A DNA stretch of 64,000 nucleotides, from positions 31,275,129 to 31,339,128 of the forward strand of contig NC_054746.1 in the NCBI RefSeq assembly GCF_018143015.1, given 5' to 3'. A model generated the notes under the pieces. It was given only the letters and a program-made list of their open reading frames with translations, made no database searches and was not told the origin of the DNA. Source of the stretch: Lytechinus variegatus. Its lineage: Eukaryota > Echinodermata > Echinoidea > Temnopleuroida > Toxopneustidae. The number at the start of each line of letters is the position of its first letter. The stretch's first letter is position 1. Below are positions 10,104 through 21,849 of the stretch, in pieces. The position numbers were made by a program, and so were the translations under genes.

Positions 10104-13100
10104 CGCATACATTCGTAATTCCGAAGCTTCGTAATTCCGAAGGTTCGGTTATTCCGAAGGTTCGTATTTCCGAAGGTTCGTAATTCCGAAGGTTCGTCAA
10201 TCCGAAAACGAAATAAGGTTCGTAATTCCGAAGGTTCGTTAATCCGAAAACGAAATAAGGTTCGTAATTCCGAAGGTTCGTTAATCCGAAAACAGAATAA
10301 GGTTCGTAATTCCGAAGGTTCGTTAATCCGAAAACGAAATAAGGTTCGTTAATCCGAAAACGAAATAAGGTTCGTTAATCCGAAAATTAAATAAGGTTCG
10401 TATTTCCGAAAATGAAAATAATTCATTTTGGTAACAAAAACGATGTTGTCATTACAAGATTACACGATATTATGCAATGATAGTAATAACGATCGATGAT
10501 ACATGCGTGTGTTGGGGCCAAAGCATGTATTTCATTAAGAATATAGGCGCCCTGATCAAGCATAGGCTAATTTCGATTTTATCTGAGCAATTGCTGCCTA
10601 TAAGCAAATGGTTTAATTAAAGATGCAGGGGATCAAGTGTGTTGGAAGCGTGCGAGCAACCTCTAGATAATAGGATTTGTATTGGAGGGGATGTCATTTT
10701 TAATAACAGCTTCTGCTGGTAATAAAAATAAAAATAATACTAATAATGATCGTTGTGAGATGTTGAAAGCGCGAATCGCAAGCTCAAACTAGTAGACATT
10801 TCATGTAACAAGACGTAAAGTGAGCATTCGGAGCATTTTTTGTAATCGTGAGAAAGATGTGTATCTTTCTAAAGAATTAATGCGAGGGCGAGCTGTAATT
10901 TGTTTATATACTGACCTGGGGCCCGTTGCATAAAACTTTTTACCTGAGAAAACTCAGGTTGTTTTTACAAGAGTTTTGCCCTGTGCTAAAGTCAATGGCG
11001 GAAATCAGACTAACCTTAGTTTTCAGTTTTTACCAGAGTTTTCTCAGGTAAAAAAGTTTTATGCAACAGGCTTCAGAAAGTAATCTTTTAAGGACTGCAT
11101 TTAGTGACTCATGAATAGAATATATATCTCACGAACTAAATAATGAGAGCGCGAACCGCAAGCTTAAAGTTTGTGATATTCCAACCTGAAAACTGGACAT
11201 TTCATACTTCTTTTTTGTAACCAGGAATAGAATGAGTCCCTCAATAAACAATACTTGATGCGAGCGAGAAACGTGAGCCAAATTTTTCCGATTTTCCAAC
11301 ATGAAAACTGGACATTCTAAGCATTCTTGTTAAAAAAAAATAATAGCTGGGAGAATAGTTTTCAGAACTGAAGTGGCTTCCCTGGGTAAATAATATCTAT
11401 ATCAATATTATCATTCTAGGCCCACATGAAATTTCCAAAAGTTTGAGCACGTGATTCGCTCGCAACATCTCACAAGGATGCCCTTTTAACAGTAATTGAC
11501 CAAAAAGGTGAATTTTACATCTTCAGATTTGACTTTTTCCCCAAACCGCTTGCTCTCTACGCTCGCAGAAATGAATGTCCCCTTTAGATCAAGTCAGAGC
11601 ATATATATTTAAGAATTCTGTTCGCGCTTCTTGCTAGCAGTTATTATCTAAATTTAGTTACATAGGCATCTCGCTTTGAAGATCACAAACATATTGCCCA
11701 TCATATTAACAAAAATATATAGCTTGCGCTCGCATTATTTAAAAAGGGTTTATCATGTTATTACATATTTACTTTATTTTATAAGGATAAATCTGATTAT
11801 TGACTGTTAGGACTACCCTTTCAAAGAAACAAACAAAAATCAACTTTAAACTGCCGATCAAGGAATATATGGCTAAAAAAAATTGCCCCCCCCCCTCTAT
11901 TTGACGAAAGTTGGATCCGCCGGGAGGGAGGCAGGGGGCATCAAAATGAAATAAAAAACAGGGGAATTAATATTTTCCAAAATGGGAAAGTTCCTTTTTC
12001 AAAAATAAATATGCCGTCTTTCATGCTTTTTTTTTCGAAATATAATACTCTTTTTAAAGTATACAAGTTAAGTTAAGTTTTCAGGCTGGAATATTGAAAA
12101 TTTTCAGCTTGCGCTTCGCACTCTCATTCGATTGGTGAAATATGCATCCTAAAAAGGTCACTAAATGCTTTCTTTAACAGGTTCCTTTTCTGGTCAGTAT
12201 GTTTAAGCTCGCGTTTTGCGCTCGTGTTAATTCTTTAGTTAGATGCAAATCTTTTTAATGACAGCAGAAATCTGCTCGGATTTTTAAAAACTAATTTTCA
12301 TTTTTTATTGAAATAACCTAAAGTTTTAGCTTGTGATTCACGCTCGCAACACCTCGCAATAATGCCATTTTAAGAATAATTGACCACAAAAAAAAAACGT
12401 TATACAACTTCACCTTTGAATTTGTTTTACCAAGCCCCTCGCTCATATACTCTCTCCCGAAAAATAAAGCCTAAATATACATTTTGCCATAATAAGAAGT
12501 CACTTCAAAAAAGTTTTTCTCTACTTAATCACTATCAAACACACAATGACTTCAAGCAGATGATAATCTTAAGGTGAAAATATCACCAAAGTGCCCATTT
12601 TGACGTATGAGTTTCAATTTGGCTTTACCCCCAACGAAAATTCGTTCGGCCGCCCTTGCCTTCCCATCCTCATAATAATTGAACGGCAAAAGTGTCCCCC
12701 GCCCCTTGCCTCTGCTTTCCCGGTTTTCATTTTTCGGATTAACGAACCTTATTTTGTTTTCGGATTAACGAACCTTATTTCGTTTTCGGATTAACGAACC
12801 TTCGGAAAAACGAACCTTATTTCGTTTTCGGATTAACGAACCTTCGGAAAAACGAACCTTATTTCGTTTTCGGATCAACGAACCTTCGGAACAACGAACC
12901 TTTTTTCGTTTTCGGATTAACGAACCTTCGGAACAACGAACCTTATTTCGTTTTCGGATTAACGAACCTTCAGAACAACGAACCTTATTTCGTTTTCGGA
13001 TTATCGAACCTTCGGAATAACGAATCGTCGGAATTACGCCACAAATGTTCGGATTAACGAACCCTTTTTCGTTTTCGGATTAACGAACATCGAGGTATAG

Positions 13101-13183
13101 GCAATTTACGTGTTTCGGAATTACGAACCTTCGGAATAAAGAACCTTCGGAATTACGAAGCTTCGGAATTATGAAGTGTAACC
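10104..13183. mobile_element. 3.1-kb element with long arrayed inverted ends, 8-bp duplication
   Basis: The left arm (about 10110-10410) is an array of GGTTCGTAATTCCGAA/GGTTCGTTAATCCGAAAACG units. The right arm (about 12725-13172) is the same array in inverse. The flanks carry the exact 8-bp direct repeat GGCAGAAC at 10096-10103 and 13184-13191, which sets the boundaries. The interior holds dispersed pieces such as AGCTTGCGCTTCGC and GCTCGCAA, and a small palindromic MITE at 10919-11071. No coding region is apparent. The interior is diverged from the similar motif-bearing elements at 18457 and 27732. Confidence 0.8.
10919..11071. mobile_element. 153-bp palindromic MITE
   Basis: Begins GGGCCCGTTGCATAAAACTT and ends AAGTTTTATGCAACAGGCTT, with ACCTGAG/CTCAGGT completing inverted ends of about 30 bp. 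It is a short hairpin-type insertion nested inside the 3.1-kb element. The GCCCGTTGCATAAAA end is a common MITE terminus in marine invertebrates; that last point is recollection rather than something shown here. Confidence 0.7.
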
Positions 13184-15224
13184 GGCAGAACACATATTTT
13201 TTTGGAGAAATTTCGAAAGTGAAAGAGCAAAGTGACTGAGCTCGTCGTGATTTTATTTTTATGCATTTTCTAACTGAATTTTAAAGATTTCATGCCTAAC
13301 GGTAAGGCCTAACGGTAACTTTTCAACCATTAAATCTTCTAGTTCTAGATCTAGACTTTACCCTGTAGGCATTTAACGGACTAAAAAAATCATAACTAGC
13401 GGCTAGCCCATGCAGGCTGGCCTTAATTGAACCAAACTTAGCTTGCATGGACCAACCCTCAAATGGTCTAGATTTAGGCGTCCTATACTATAAAGACAAT
13501 GTGGAATTCATCTGTTTTGAGTTTATTATTATTTTAGTATTTTTTATTGTTGCATAGACTATCTCATACCAACAAGTCGTGCTAGATCTATATATATTCT
13601 AGATCTACTTAGATATCCAGTGTGGAACAACATCTTCAACAAACAGATCGAGACTGGTCAGAGCATTTGTCTAGTTAGACAAATAAAGTTAGATCTTTAG
13701 ACTTGGGTCTATCGATCAACTAGACAGGAATAACCGTCGTTTCTAGGGATTTATTCAACAATTTCTGACATTTTACTATAATCTCCATCGGTGAGTGAAC
13801 CAGCGCAGTTCAGCAGAGCAACCAAAATACAGAGACTGAAGCTTTTGGTTTATCGATCAACATGATCAAGATCTAGGTTAGATGTAGACTTCACTTATTA
13901 CTGATTGGAATGTATTTCTAAATCTATAAGTTTTGGGGAAAATGGTGAAAAGAAATGATAACATACTACTGATAGATACGTGAATTATTTTTTTAATACC
14001 CATTGGCATTGCTGCCCGGCTGCTCTAATAAATAAATAAATAAATGAGTCACGGCCTATATGGACTGCAGATAAATGCTGATCGACGCCTAGCAGAACAA
14101 GTACCAGTGCTAGACTAGGGGGTTGAAATCTAAGCAGACGACGGAGCATAATGTAGCTTATGCATAGAATGATGATGGGTTCAGCGAAGAGCCCAGAGAA
14201 AATAAGGGGGACATATTCAATCCCGAAATGCTTTGCGAGTGGTCACAAAATCGTCTCGGCGAAAATCACCTAATTCAGCCGTCTGGTGAAATCGCTGATA
14301 ACAATCACCGATTTGGTAATGATTTTAGTTTCCTGAAACTTGCATTTGTAAAGTTTTAAAAATCAAAGTATGTTTTCATATTTATGTATATCCTTCAACA
14401 TATTTTTTAATGTTATCTTTGATATCGTTGTAGTCATATTCTTTCATATTCGTTTCTTGATCACTACTAATTTGTTGTTGTATTTGATCGGCATTTGATT
14501 TCGTTGTCATGAACAATAAAATATGCGCGCAGCTCAGTTGCATGCGCGTATCGAGTTGACCTTCCTTAGAGCAACACGCTTGTGTGTTGCTGCCCTCTAC
14601 GTTCGTTGGTCGGTGCTAACTAGGGACCTGCACTGATCGGAGCATATCCATTTCGTGTGGTACAAAAACTTGAGTCTCCAGAATAAATGTGGATTAAATC
14701 GGCGATTTTGGAAGTAAACTCACTCTAGGTTAATTGAAATATATTGACATATTAGTGATTATAAACATGTGCAGTGTTTGAGAACTAACAATTAATGTGA
14801 GGCTTTGAGCTTGTTCACCGACTTTACAGTCCCACGCAGGCTTTATGCCACTGCTACCGTGTACACGGTGATAGAATTTAGTACACGTGCACTGACTTGG
14901 CGTGCGTGTACACGTGTACCCGAAACGGGCCTACACCAAACTAATCACAAAATCGACAGGAAATTTTTATAATTATGAATTATGGACTCTCAGATTACTT
15001 ATTTGGAGATGTAATCGGAGGAACAAGTTATGAGTTTTCATATCTCATTTCAGCTTTCGTTTTCAGTCTTGTTGCAGCTATGTTTCATCTAATTTTTAAG
15101 TTTTACAATATTTCACTTTAAAATTTTATTAAGTTCTAAACATTTTAGTTTTAAAATTCTAAAAATATATTAATAACAACAAATATCATTATGATTTTTC
15201 TTAGATTGGACTTTTTTGTTTGCT

Positions 15225-15885
15225 TGAAGTTTGAACTTTTTTTCCTCTTTCTTTCTTTTCTATCCTTACTTCATCCTTCCTGCTTGTCCTTTTTTGTTCC
15301 ATTTACCTTTATTTCCTATTTTTCCCCCTGAATCTTTCTCTATGTTCCTTTTTCTTTCTCTTACTTCTTTTCATATTAAATTTCCTTTTTTATTTCATTC
15401 ATTCTTGGAAGTTCTTTCCTTAAACGTTTGCTTCCTTCTCCCTTCCTCTTCTTTTCATTACTTTCTCTTTTCCTCCTTTCTTTCTTTCATTCTTTATTTT
15501 TTTCCTCTTATTCTTTTCCTATTCTTTCATTCCCTTCCTTCTTGTTTATCTTCTCCCTTTTGATTCTTTCTTTGAAAGAATGAAGGAAACATTTTTCTTT
15601 CCTTCATTCTTTCTTTTCTCCTCCTTTTTCCTTACTTTCTTTTTTCGGTTCTCTCCTTTGTCTTTCGCACATTAATCTTCCCTCCCTTTCTGTCTACATG
15701 TATATTCATTTCAAAGAATGACGAAAACATTTTTTCTTGCTTTTACTCTTTATTTCATCCTTCTTTTATTCTAAATTTCTTTTATTTTTTCCTTCATTTT
15801 TCTTTCTTTCTTTTCAATTCATCTCTTTTCAAAACTTTCTCTCCTTCATTCTTTCGTTCATCATCCCTTCCAATTCTTTATATTT
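15225..15885. repeat. polypyrimidine low-complexity tract
   Basis: About 650 bp are almost wholly C and T on the plus strand, in irregular TTTCTTTC, CCTTC and CTTTT runs, with one GAAAGAATGAAGGAAAC patch giving local inverted symmetry. It produces open frames by composition only (long runs of F, L, S and P) and I do not regard any as a gene. Confidence 0.85.
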
Positions 15886-16246
15886 TTCACGAGTCTAACA
15901 CTGTGTATCGGTACCATACTATAGACAGTGCGTAGCATTCTTTGTTGATCTATTTTGTTGATTTGATTGTCCCATATTTCATTTTTGTGAAATCTGGTCA
16001 CCCTGGGATTATACATTAAATTAGGGGCATGAGCTATGAGCACTTAATCTAGAACCAGTTTTGGCATCACACAATCAATAGCTCAGTCTTAGTAATATTT
16101 CAGTGTAATTCTGATTACTGGAAAACAGAACTGTGATAACCCCATTGGATTTGCGTGCAATCAGAATTGCGTGCGTCGGTATGGAAATGGTACGGTACCA
16201 TAGAGATGTATATTATTGACACTAGAGGGCGGACTTCATCAAATTG

Positions 16247-17703
16247 CTGTGAATCCATGTTCGGGGCGGCCGCCATCTTAAAGAGGGCAAGAGCGCGGAT
16301 TTATAACACACGGCTCTATGGGAGAATATCACATATTTCACTTTTTTTACATTATATTTTCAATTTAATGCTGTATGCAACGTTAAAATCACGAGGCAAA
16401 ACATTTTTATGTTAAAATATATGATAACCATGCATATTTTATAAAGGAGATGGACTGAACATCCAGAAAACGGGGGGAAAACGACGAGGTCGACTGAAAA
16501 ATAGGTTGCTGTACGTGCATTACCTATGATGTAGATCAGGGCTTGGTCTGAAGTTTACCCTCCTTTCAGTTAATTTTGAGGAAATTATCAAAGTAGAAAT
16601 CATATGGTGAATCACTTATAATCCCATTAAATATAATATTGGAGACTATGCGAGGTTATAGCTATATTTAACACCACGGGTGTTAAATCTAGCAGCCCAA
16701 TCAATAAAGGACCACACCATCTGGTGTTGGAGTTACACTGCCACTGGGGTTAAGATTACCAACATTTAGGATGTTAAAATATATCAACACCAGTCTTGGT
16801 GTTCGATTTGAACACGAGTCGGAGAATGTTATGAAGTTGACACCATTTGGTGTTCATTTGACACCCTCGAACACCTGCAGAAACGAACATTTAAACGAAA
16901 GTTTAAATCACCCATTGTAAAAAAAAAAAAATACCAACACCAGCTTTGGTGTTGTTTCACGGTTCAGATTCACACCATTTGGTGTCCGATTTCAAGTTTT
17001 TCAACACCTGCAGCCTGACGGTGTAACTTAACACTAGGGTATTTTTTTAAAATACCCCAACAACAGTGTATACTGCAGTGAAGTGTAACTTCAATAATTT
17101 TTGTTAAAATATTTCTATCCAACACCTGTCACGGTGTTGTTTCAACACTTCTGAGTGTTTGGTGTTTATTTTACACTCTAAGTGTTGTTTCAACACAGTA
17201 TATTGCTTGAACACTGCCGGAGTGTCAAATGAGCACCAAGTTGTTTCAACACTTCTGAGTATCTGGAATTTTGGTGTTTATTTTACACTCTAAATGTTGT
17301 TTCAATACAGTATATTGCTTGAACACTGAGTGTCAAATGAGCACCAAATCAAGAGCACATATGAACACTCTAAAGTGTTAAGTTGACCATATCTTACACC
17401 CTTGTCACGTATATGTTGTATGATGGCTTAAATATTGAATAACTACTAGTACTCAGTCGACCTCGTCGTTTTCCCCCCGTTTTCTGGATGTTCAGTCCAT
17501 CTCCTTTATAAAATATGCATGGTTATCATATATTTTAACATAAAAATGTTTTGCCTTGTGATTTTAACGTTGCATACAGCATTAAATTGAAAATATAATG
17601 TAAAAAAGTGAAATATGTGATATTCTCCCATAGAGCCGTGTGTTATTAATCTGCGCTCTTGCCCTCTTTAAGATGGCGGCTGCGCAATACATGGAATCAC
17701 AGC
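16247..17703. mobile_element. 1.46-kb long-inverted-repeat element next to AVEN exon 1
   Basis: The arms run 16247-16500 and 17452-17703, about 250 bp each and nearly identical. The left starts GCTGTGAATCCATGT and contains GCCGCCATCTTAAAGAGGGC; the right mirrors it and ends ACATGGAATCACAGC. The innermost ends are CGACGAGGTCGACTGA and its inverse. The central part is rich in repeats of TTCAACAC/GTGTTG and resembles a second, older palindromic element. Each arm carries an AAGATGGCGGC-type motif, the sequence bound by YY1 in metazoans. The right arm ends about 200 bp from the proposed AVEN exon 1 donor, on its intron side. Confidence 0.8.
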
Positions 17704-17906
17704 CGCAATACGCGCGCGTCAATGCCAGCGATTACAATATACGGGACCCACATATATCTTGAGTCTGTACAGCGAGGGCGATGTCGGGAAAAAACGTCAG
17801 GACAATTACAAATACAATCTCTTTTTTCTTTGATTTTATTCCATAATTTGCATAACATAGTAAGGCCCAGTGTATCCCATACTAGACTCAACATTATACT
17901 TTCTAC

Positions 17907-18113
17907 CTGTTTCAGTTCCTCCTGTTTTTCGATAATCAATTCTGACTGTGACTTGACGCCATGTCCCTTTGGCTTTACAATATGTCGCAGTGTCGCTTCC
18001 GCTTCAGCAGCAATCGTTGATTTTGCAGTTCTGTTCGCATTCTTTGCAGAAGAAATGCCATGTTGCTTCTTGTAATTTGCACTTCTTTTGGCCTTGTGTT
18101 TGTCCTTTTTCAT
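17907..18113 (-). CDS. AVEN: candidate AVEN first coding exon (basic N terminus)
   Basis: The minus strand opens with ATG at 18113 and reads 69 codons, MKKDKHKAKRSANYKKQHGI and on to an acidic end IIEKQEELKQ, then a donor GTAGAAAG. It ends in phase 0, exactly what the YSRRK exon at 4698 needs. The residues are strongly protein-like: basic, then Ala-rich, then a charged helix. The join would give EELKQ-YSRRK, plausible for AVEN, whose N terminus is basic but poorly conserved (vertebrates have an RGG-rich stretch). Assignment to AVEN is inference from strand, order and phase. It could instead be a separate small gene. Upstream sequence in another frame is open for about 60 codons and is probably 5' UTR. 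Confidence 0.5.
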
Positions 18114-18456
18114 CTTTGAAATCCGATGAGACGTTCTCTGTTACTTGCACCTCATTATTAACTTGACAAGCAAGGAATTGCGCTAGATATTCAGCATTCA
18201 CATCTACCTCCGGCTAGTCATGTATCTCCTGCATGCGTGTAAGTGCACGTACGTACGTACCCGCGCTTTAGCTCTGCGGCGGTTATATTATGTGACAATG
18301 GCCAATGCCAGGAACATTTCACAATCAAACAGAAATTTCCAATCGAGAGCAAACACTATTTATAGTATTGTTTGCTCTCGATTGGGAATTCCGTGATCAT
18401 TATGGCTTTGAATACCGTTCAGTACCTCTAACGTTGAAGCATATATGCGGATCCCC

Positions 18457-19690
18457 GGGCGTATCCAGGGGGCCGAGCCCCCCCCCCCCTATTGGCGGAG
18501 CAAAAATAAGGGAAAATGGGTAAAGAAAAAAAAGAAAAAGAAAGGAAAAGAGAGGAGAAAAAGAAGGGGAAACAAATTAAGAGGAGGAAGACGAAAATAG
18601 ATGCGAGGATTTGGAAATGATAATTTCAAAAATCTTTCATGTCACTACATAAATTTTTCGTTCGCGCTTAGGTGATATTTACATGTCTTGCTCAATATAT
18701 GGAGCTTAAAATATCAAATTTTGAAGTCAATATATGAAATACATTTCAGCTCGGAAATCAAACTTTCATTATTTTGTTTGATTTACAAAATTGATTTTCA
18801 AGTCAAAGTGCTCTGTAAAAATTTCTGTTTTCGTATGGTCTAAATATTAAAATTTTCTGCTCGCTCTGCGCGCTTGCAAAATTTGATTTGTCAGGTACTT
18901 ATTATTTTCCTGTATTCCATAAAGTTCTCAAAATATCCCTATTCAGATCAGATTGTCACAACATACCAGCTAGCGCTGAACGCTCGCATTTTTATTGGTG
19001 CGTAATGGGTGATTTCAAGTACGGTGTTGAAATCTAGTGTTGGAACACCAGCCACAACACTGTACTTGAAATCACCCAATTTATATCTCAATACTAATGA
19101 TATAACAAACTACTTAAAATCCTCACTTCATGACAGTTTATCAAGTGTCCAATTTTTAGGTGTATAATTATCTCAAATTTTTCAGCTTGCGCTTCGAGCT
19201 CGCATCAATTGTTTATACTTACCTTTTTCACGATTACAAAAAGTGCATAAAATTTCCATTCTTCAAGTAAAAATTTCATAATTTTCTGCTCGCGCTTCTC
19301 GCTCGCATTGTTCAAATAATGTATCGTCTTCATGGCTAACTGCAAGCACTCGATCCTTCTTTTTTAATCAGATCAAAACCGTGAAATTTCTGCTCGCGCT
19401 TCGCAGTAATTATTCAGTTAGATACACATCTCGTTTAGGATCTCAAACATTGCCCAAAATTTTTAAATTTGATTAGGACAAAGAATAAAAGGGCTCTCGC
19501 CTTGCACTCGTACTATTTAATAAAGGCTTAAGAGATTACTTTATATCTATTTTTATCTATAAGAATAAAGCTTAGAAGTGATTATTATAGGACTACCCCT
19601 TTAAACAAAGAGTCAACTTCGAGCGGCCGATCGGGGAAATGTGGCTGAACCCCCCCCCCCATGTTGGCAAAGGCTGGATCCACCCCTGTT
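18457..19690. mobile_element. element with GGATCCA/poly-C ends and GCGAGCGC motifs, copy 1
   Basis: Left end GGGCGTATCCAGGGGGCC plus a C run and TATTGGCGGAGC; right end is a C run, ATGTTGGCAAAGG and CTGGATCCACCCCTG, an imperfect inverted repeat of the left. The interior has recurring spaced blocks such as GCTCGCGCTTCTCGCTCGCA and TTTTCTGCTCGC. The copy at 27732-29810 shares the same ends and block type. No ORF. A small hairpin at 19005-19080 is inserted inside. Confidence 0.7.
19005..19080. repeat. 76-bp hairpin MITE-like palindrome
   Basis: GGGTGATTTCAAGTACGGTG on the left is mirrored by CACTGTACTTGAAATCACCC on the right, with a loop of about 25 bp that is itself GTGTTGGAACACCAG-like. It has the look of a very short palindromic insertion. 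Confidence 0.7.
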
Positions 19691-20429
19691 TATGCATGCA
19701 TGTACATGTATTCACTAAAGGATTCAGGGGGGGGGGGGCACATCCGGCCCTTGTAATTGTCATTATTGTAAGGTCCTAAAGCTCAAAGGCCTAAAGAGCG
19801 GGATGAAATGGGATATGTTCGCATTAGAAAATTCGATCTTTGTAACCCTGTTCCATATTCAAATTTACGTGGTACCCCAACATTATGTTATTTCGTATGA
19901 TTTTTTAAATCAGAAAAAATGGCAGCCTGGGTGAAATGAGACAAGGTGAATGGTGAAGTCAGGTTTAACAAATGCTTTTTAAAAACGGTAAAAAAGTATA
20001 CTTTTCGTGTGGCAAATTCTTATGTGATAGGGTCTGATTTTAGAGTGTATAAATGCTAAACAGGCTTATATTTTAATAATGGTATATTTTTTTCTCCAAC
20101 ATTACGTATGTAGGCCTATAGGGGGTCCGATTTAACTCCATAGCTGATGGTCATGATATACTCCTTTCAAGTGAAAAATGTAGAAGTTGACTGAAATTTG
20201 TATATAATACAGGGAGACCTTTTTCATATTTATATTTTAATTGAAGTATAACACAAGAGGAACGACCATCATCTGCGTGAAGTAGTAGGGGCTTTTTGTA
20301 GTAAGTTTATTACAAAGCCTTTTTGAACTTGTGATTTCGGTTCAGTGGAAACTCGATTTCTGTTTTTAAAAATGGCACTATTTAAAGGGGCATACTTGCG
20401 AGATGTTGCGAGCGCGAATCATGAGCTCA

Positions 20430-21060
20430 AACATTTGGATTTTTCACTAATTTAAAAGGAAAAAATCCATCCCAACAAGAAGTTGATTTGAATAAAAAGA
20501 GAAAATCCAAAAAGCATAACACTGAAAATTTCATCGAAATCGGATGTCAAATGAGTAAGTTATGACATTTTAAAGTTTCTCTTCATTAAAAAAAAATAAT
20601 CATTATGCACATCTTGGTCGGTATATGCAAATGAGGAGACTGATGACGTCATCTACTCACTATTTCCTTTGTATTAAATATAAAATTTCTCGTTTTCTCC
20701 TCATTGTGAAGTGAAACAATGATTGATTCCTTCCTGAACATGTGGAATATTAGCATTGTTTAATACTATTATGGTTCAGTCAAGTCGGTACTTCTTGTCA
20801 AATCTGTAAAAAATGAAATATTGTTTAATTCAAACTATAAAAAACAAAAGAAATAGAGAGTGAGGGACATCGACTGTCTCATTTGCATGTCACTGAGTTT
20901 TGCATATCACTTTTTTGTGAAAAACAAGCAAAACTTTTTAAATGTCACAATTTTCTTATTTTACATACGATTTTGATGAATTTTTCAGCGTCCATGTCTG
21001 TATTGATTTAAATTGTATTGTTATTATTTTGAAGGCGAGCATGACTGACTCAGATATTAA
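20430..21060. mobile_element. MITE of the CATAACACTGAAAATTTCATC family, copy 1
   Basis: The left part CATAACACTGAAAATTTCAT with AAATCGGATG and TAAGTTATGACATTTTAAA is mirrored near the right end by TTTTTAAATGTCACAATTTT and ATTTTGATGAATTTTTCAG. Two internal ATGCAAATGAGG.. TGATGACGTCATC-type blocks are also opposed. A second copy lies at 48487-49075 and a fragment at 31910-32210. No coding content. Confidence 0.65.
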
Positions 21061-21269
21061 CAAAATATAAAAGTATAAGTTTGATATCTTCACTCCTCGG
21101 ACACCTGATGATAAATCTCACGGAAGCTTTAAAGTGTCATCGAGATTAAAAAGATAATCATTATCTTGCCATGTCGACTTGATTATTAATGTCAACATGG
21201 CGAGATTCATTATCTCGCCAAGTCGGCGTATGGAAAATTACATGTCGTCATGGCGAGATACATAATTAT

Positions 21270-21842
21270 TTAAAGGAGAATAAAACTTTGGAACAAGATA
21301 GCTTGCATGTGAAAACAGAAAAATCAAAGAAACAGATCAACGAAAGTCTTAGAAAAATCGGACAAATAATGGGAAACTTATCAGCATTCGAATATTGCGA
21401 TCACTAATGCTATGGAGATCCTCAAATTGGCAATGCGACAAAGATTTGCGATGTCACTTGTGAACAACTCTCCCCATTACTTTAGTATATATTTCACTTA
21501 AATTGCCTTTTTATCACATCTATCAGTAGATCAAGTGTTCTTGATTTTTTTAAAGAATACAGTATGGATAAAGAGTTTTTATCACCATAAGAAAAAACAA
21601 ACAGAGACATTCTGAGGGTATTTCATAGTCTATCAAAGGGAAAGTTGTTCACATGTGACATCACACATCCTTGTCGCATTGCCAAAGGAAAGATCTCCAT
21701 AGCATTAGTGATTGTAATATTCAAATGCTCATAACTTTCTCATTATTTGTCCAATATTTATAAAACTTTCTTTGATCTCATTTCTTTGATTTTTGTCTTT
21801 TCACACAAGCTATATTGTTCCAAAGGTTTCATTCCCCTTTAA
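21270..21842. mobile_element. 573-bp palindromic MITE with TTAA ends, copy 1
   Basis: Ends are TTAAAGGAGAATAAAACTTT and GGTTTCATTCCCCTTTAA, followed inward by GGAACAAGATAGCTTG and its inverse. The whole element is an imperfect palindrome: the blocks around GCATTCGAATATTGCGATCA and GTGATTGTAATATTCAAATG are opposed. TTAA at both ends is either part of the repeat or a TTAA target duplication, as in piggyBac and Kolobok elements. Sister copies are at 30672-31262 and 51941-52529. Confidence 0.78.
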
Positions 21843-21849
21843 GGGACGC

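Larger units (their letters stand above)
7306..14933. mobile_element. 7.6-kb composite DNA element with 8-bp target duplication
   Basis: The left junction reads CACCAAAC then TAGGCCCGGTTTG; the right junction reads CGAAACGGGCCTA then CACCAAAC. The 8-bp direct repeat CACCAAAC (7298-7305 and 14934-14941) is exact and the ends TAGGCCCG/CGGGCCTA are inverted. Just inside both ends are ACGTGTACAC-type motifs (7337-7378 and 14858-14920). An 8-bp duplication with T/CA-starting ends is typical of hAT elements; the assignment is inference because no transposase is visible. Much of the length is later insertions: a hairpin (7566-7985), an 813-bp MITE (8313-9125) and a 3.1-kb inverted-array element (10104-13183). 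It lies in the proposed first intron of AVEN. Confidence 0.72.

Noticed and set aside
7306-14933. LTR retrotransposon reading of the 7.6-kb element
   Set aside because: The ends are inverted, not direct, the duplication is 8 bp rather than 4-6, and no pol or gag-like frame is present.
15231-15563. 110-codon plus-strand frame rich in F, L and S
   Set aside because: Produced by the polypyrimidine tract; no splice sites, no domain, composition only.
17659-18075. 138-codon plus-strand frame
   Set aside because: Antisense to the Lys-rich minus-strand exon; no domain or splice support.
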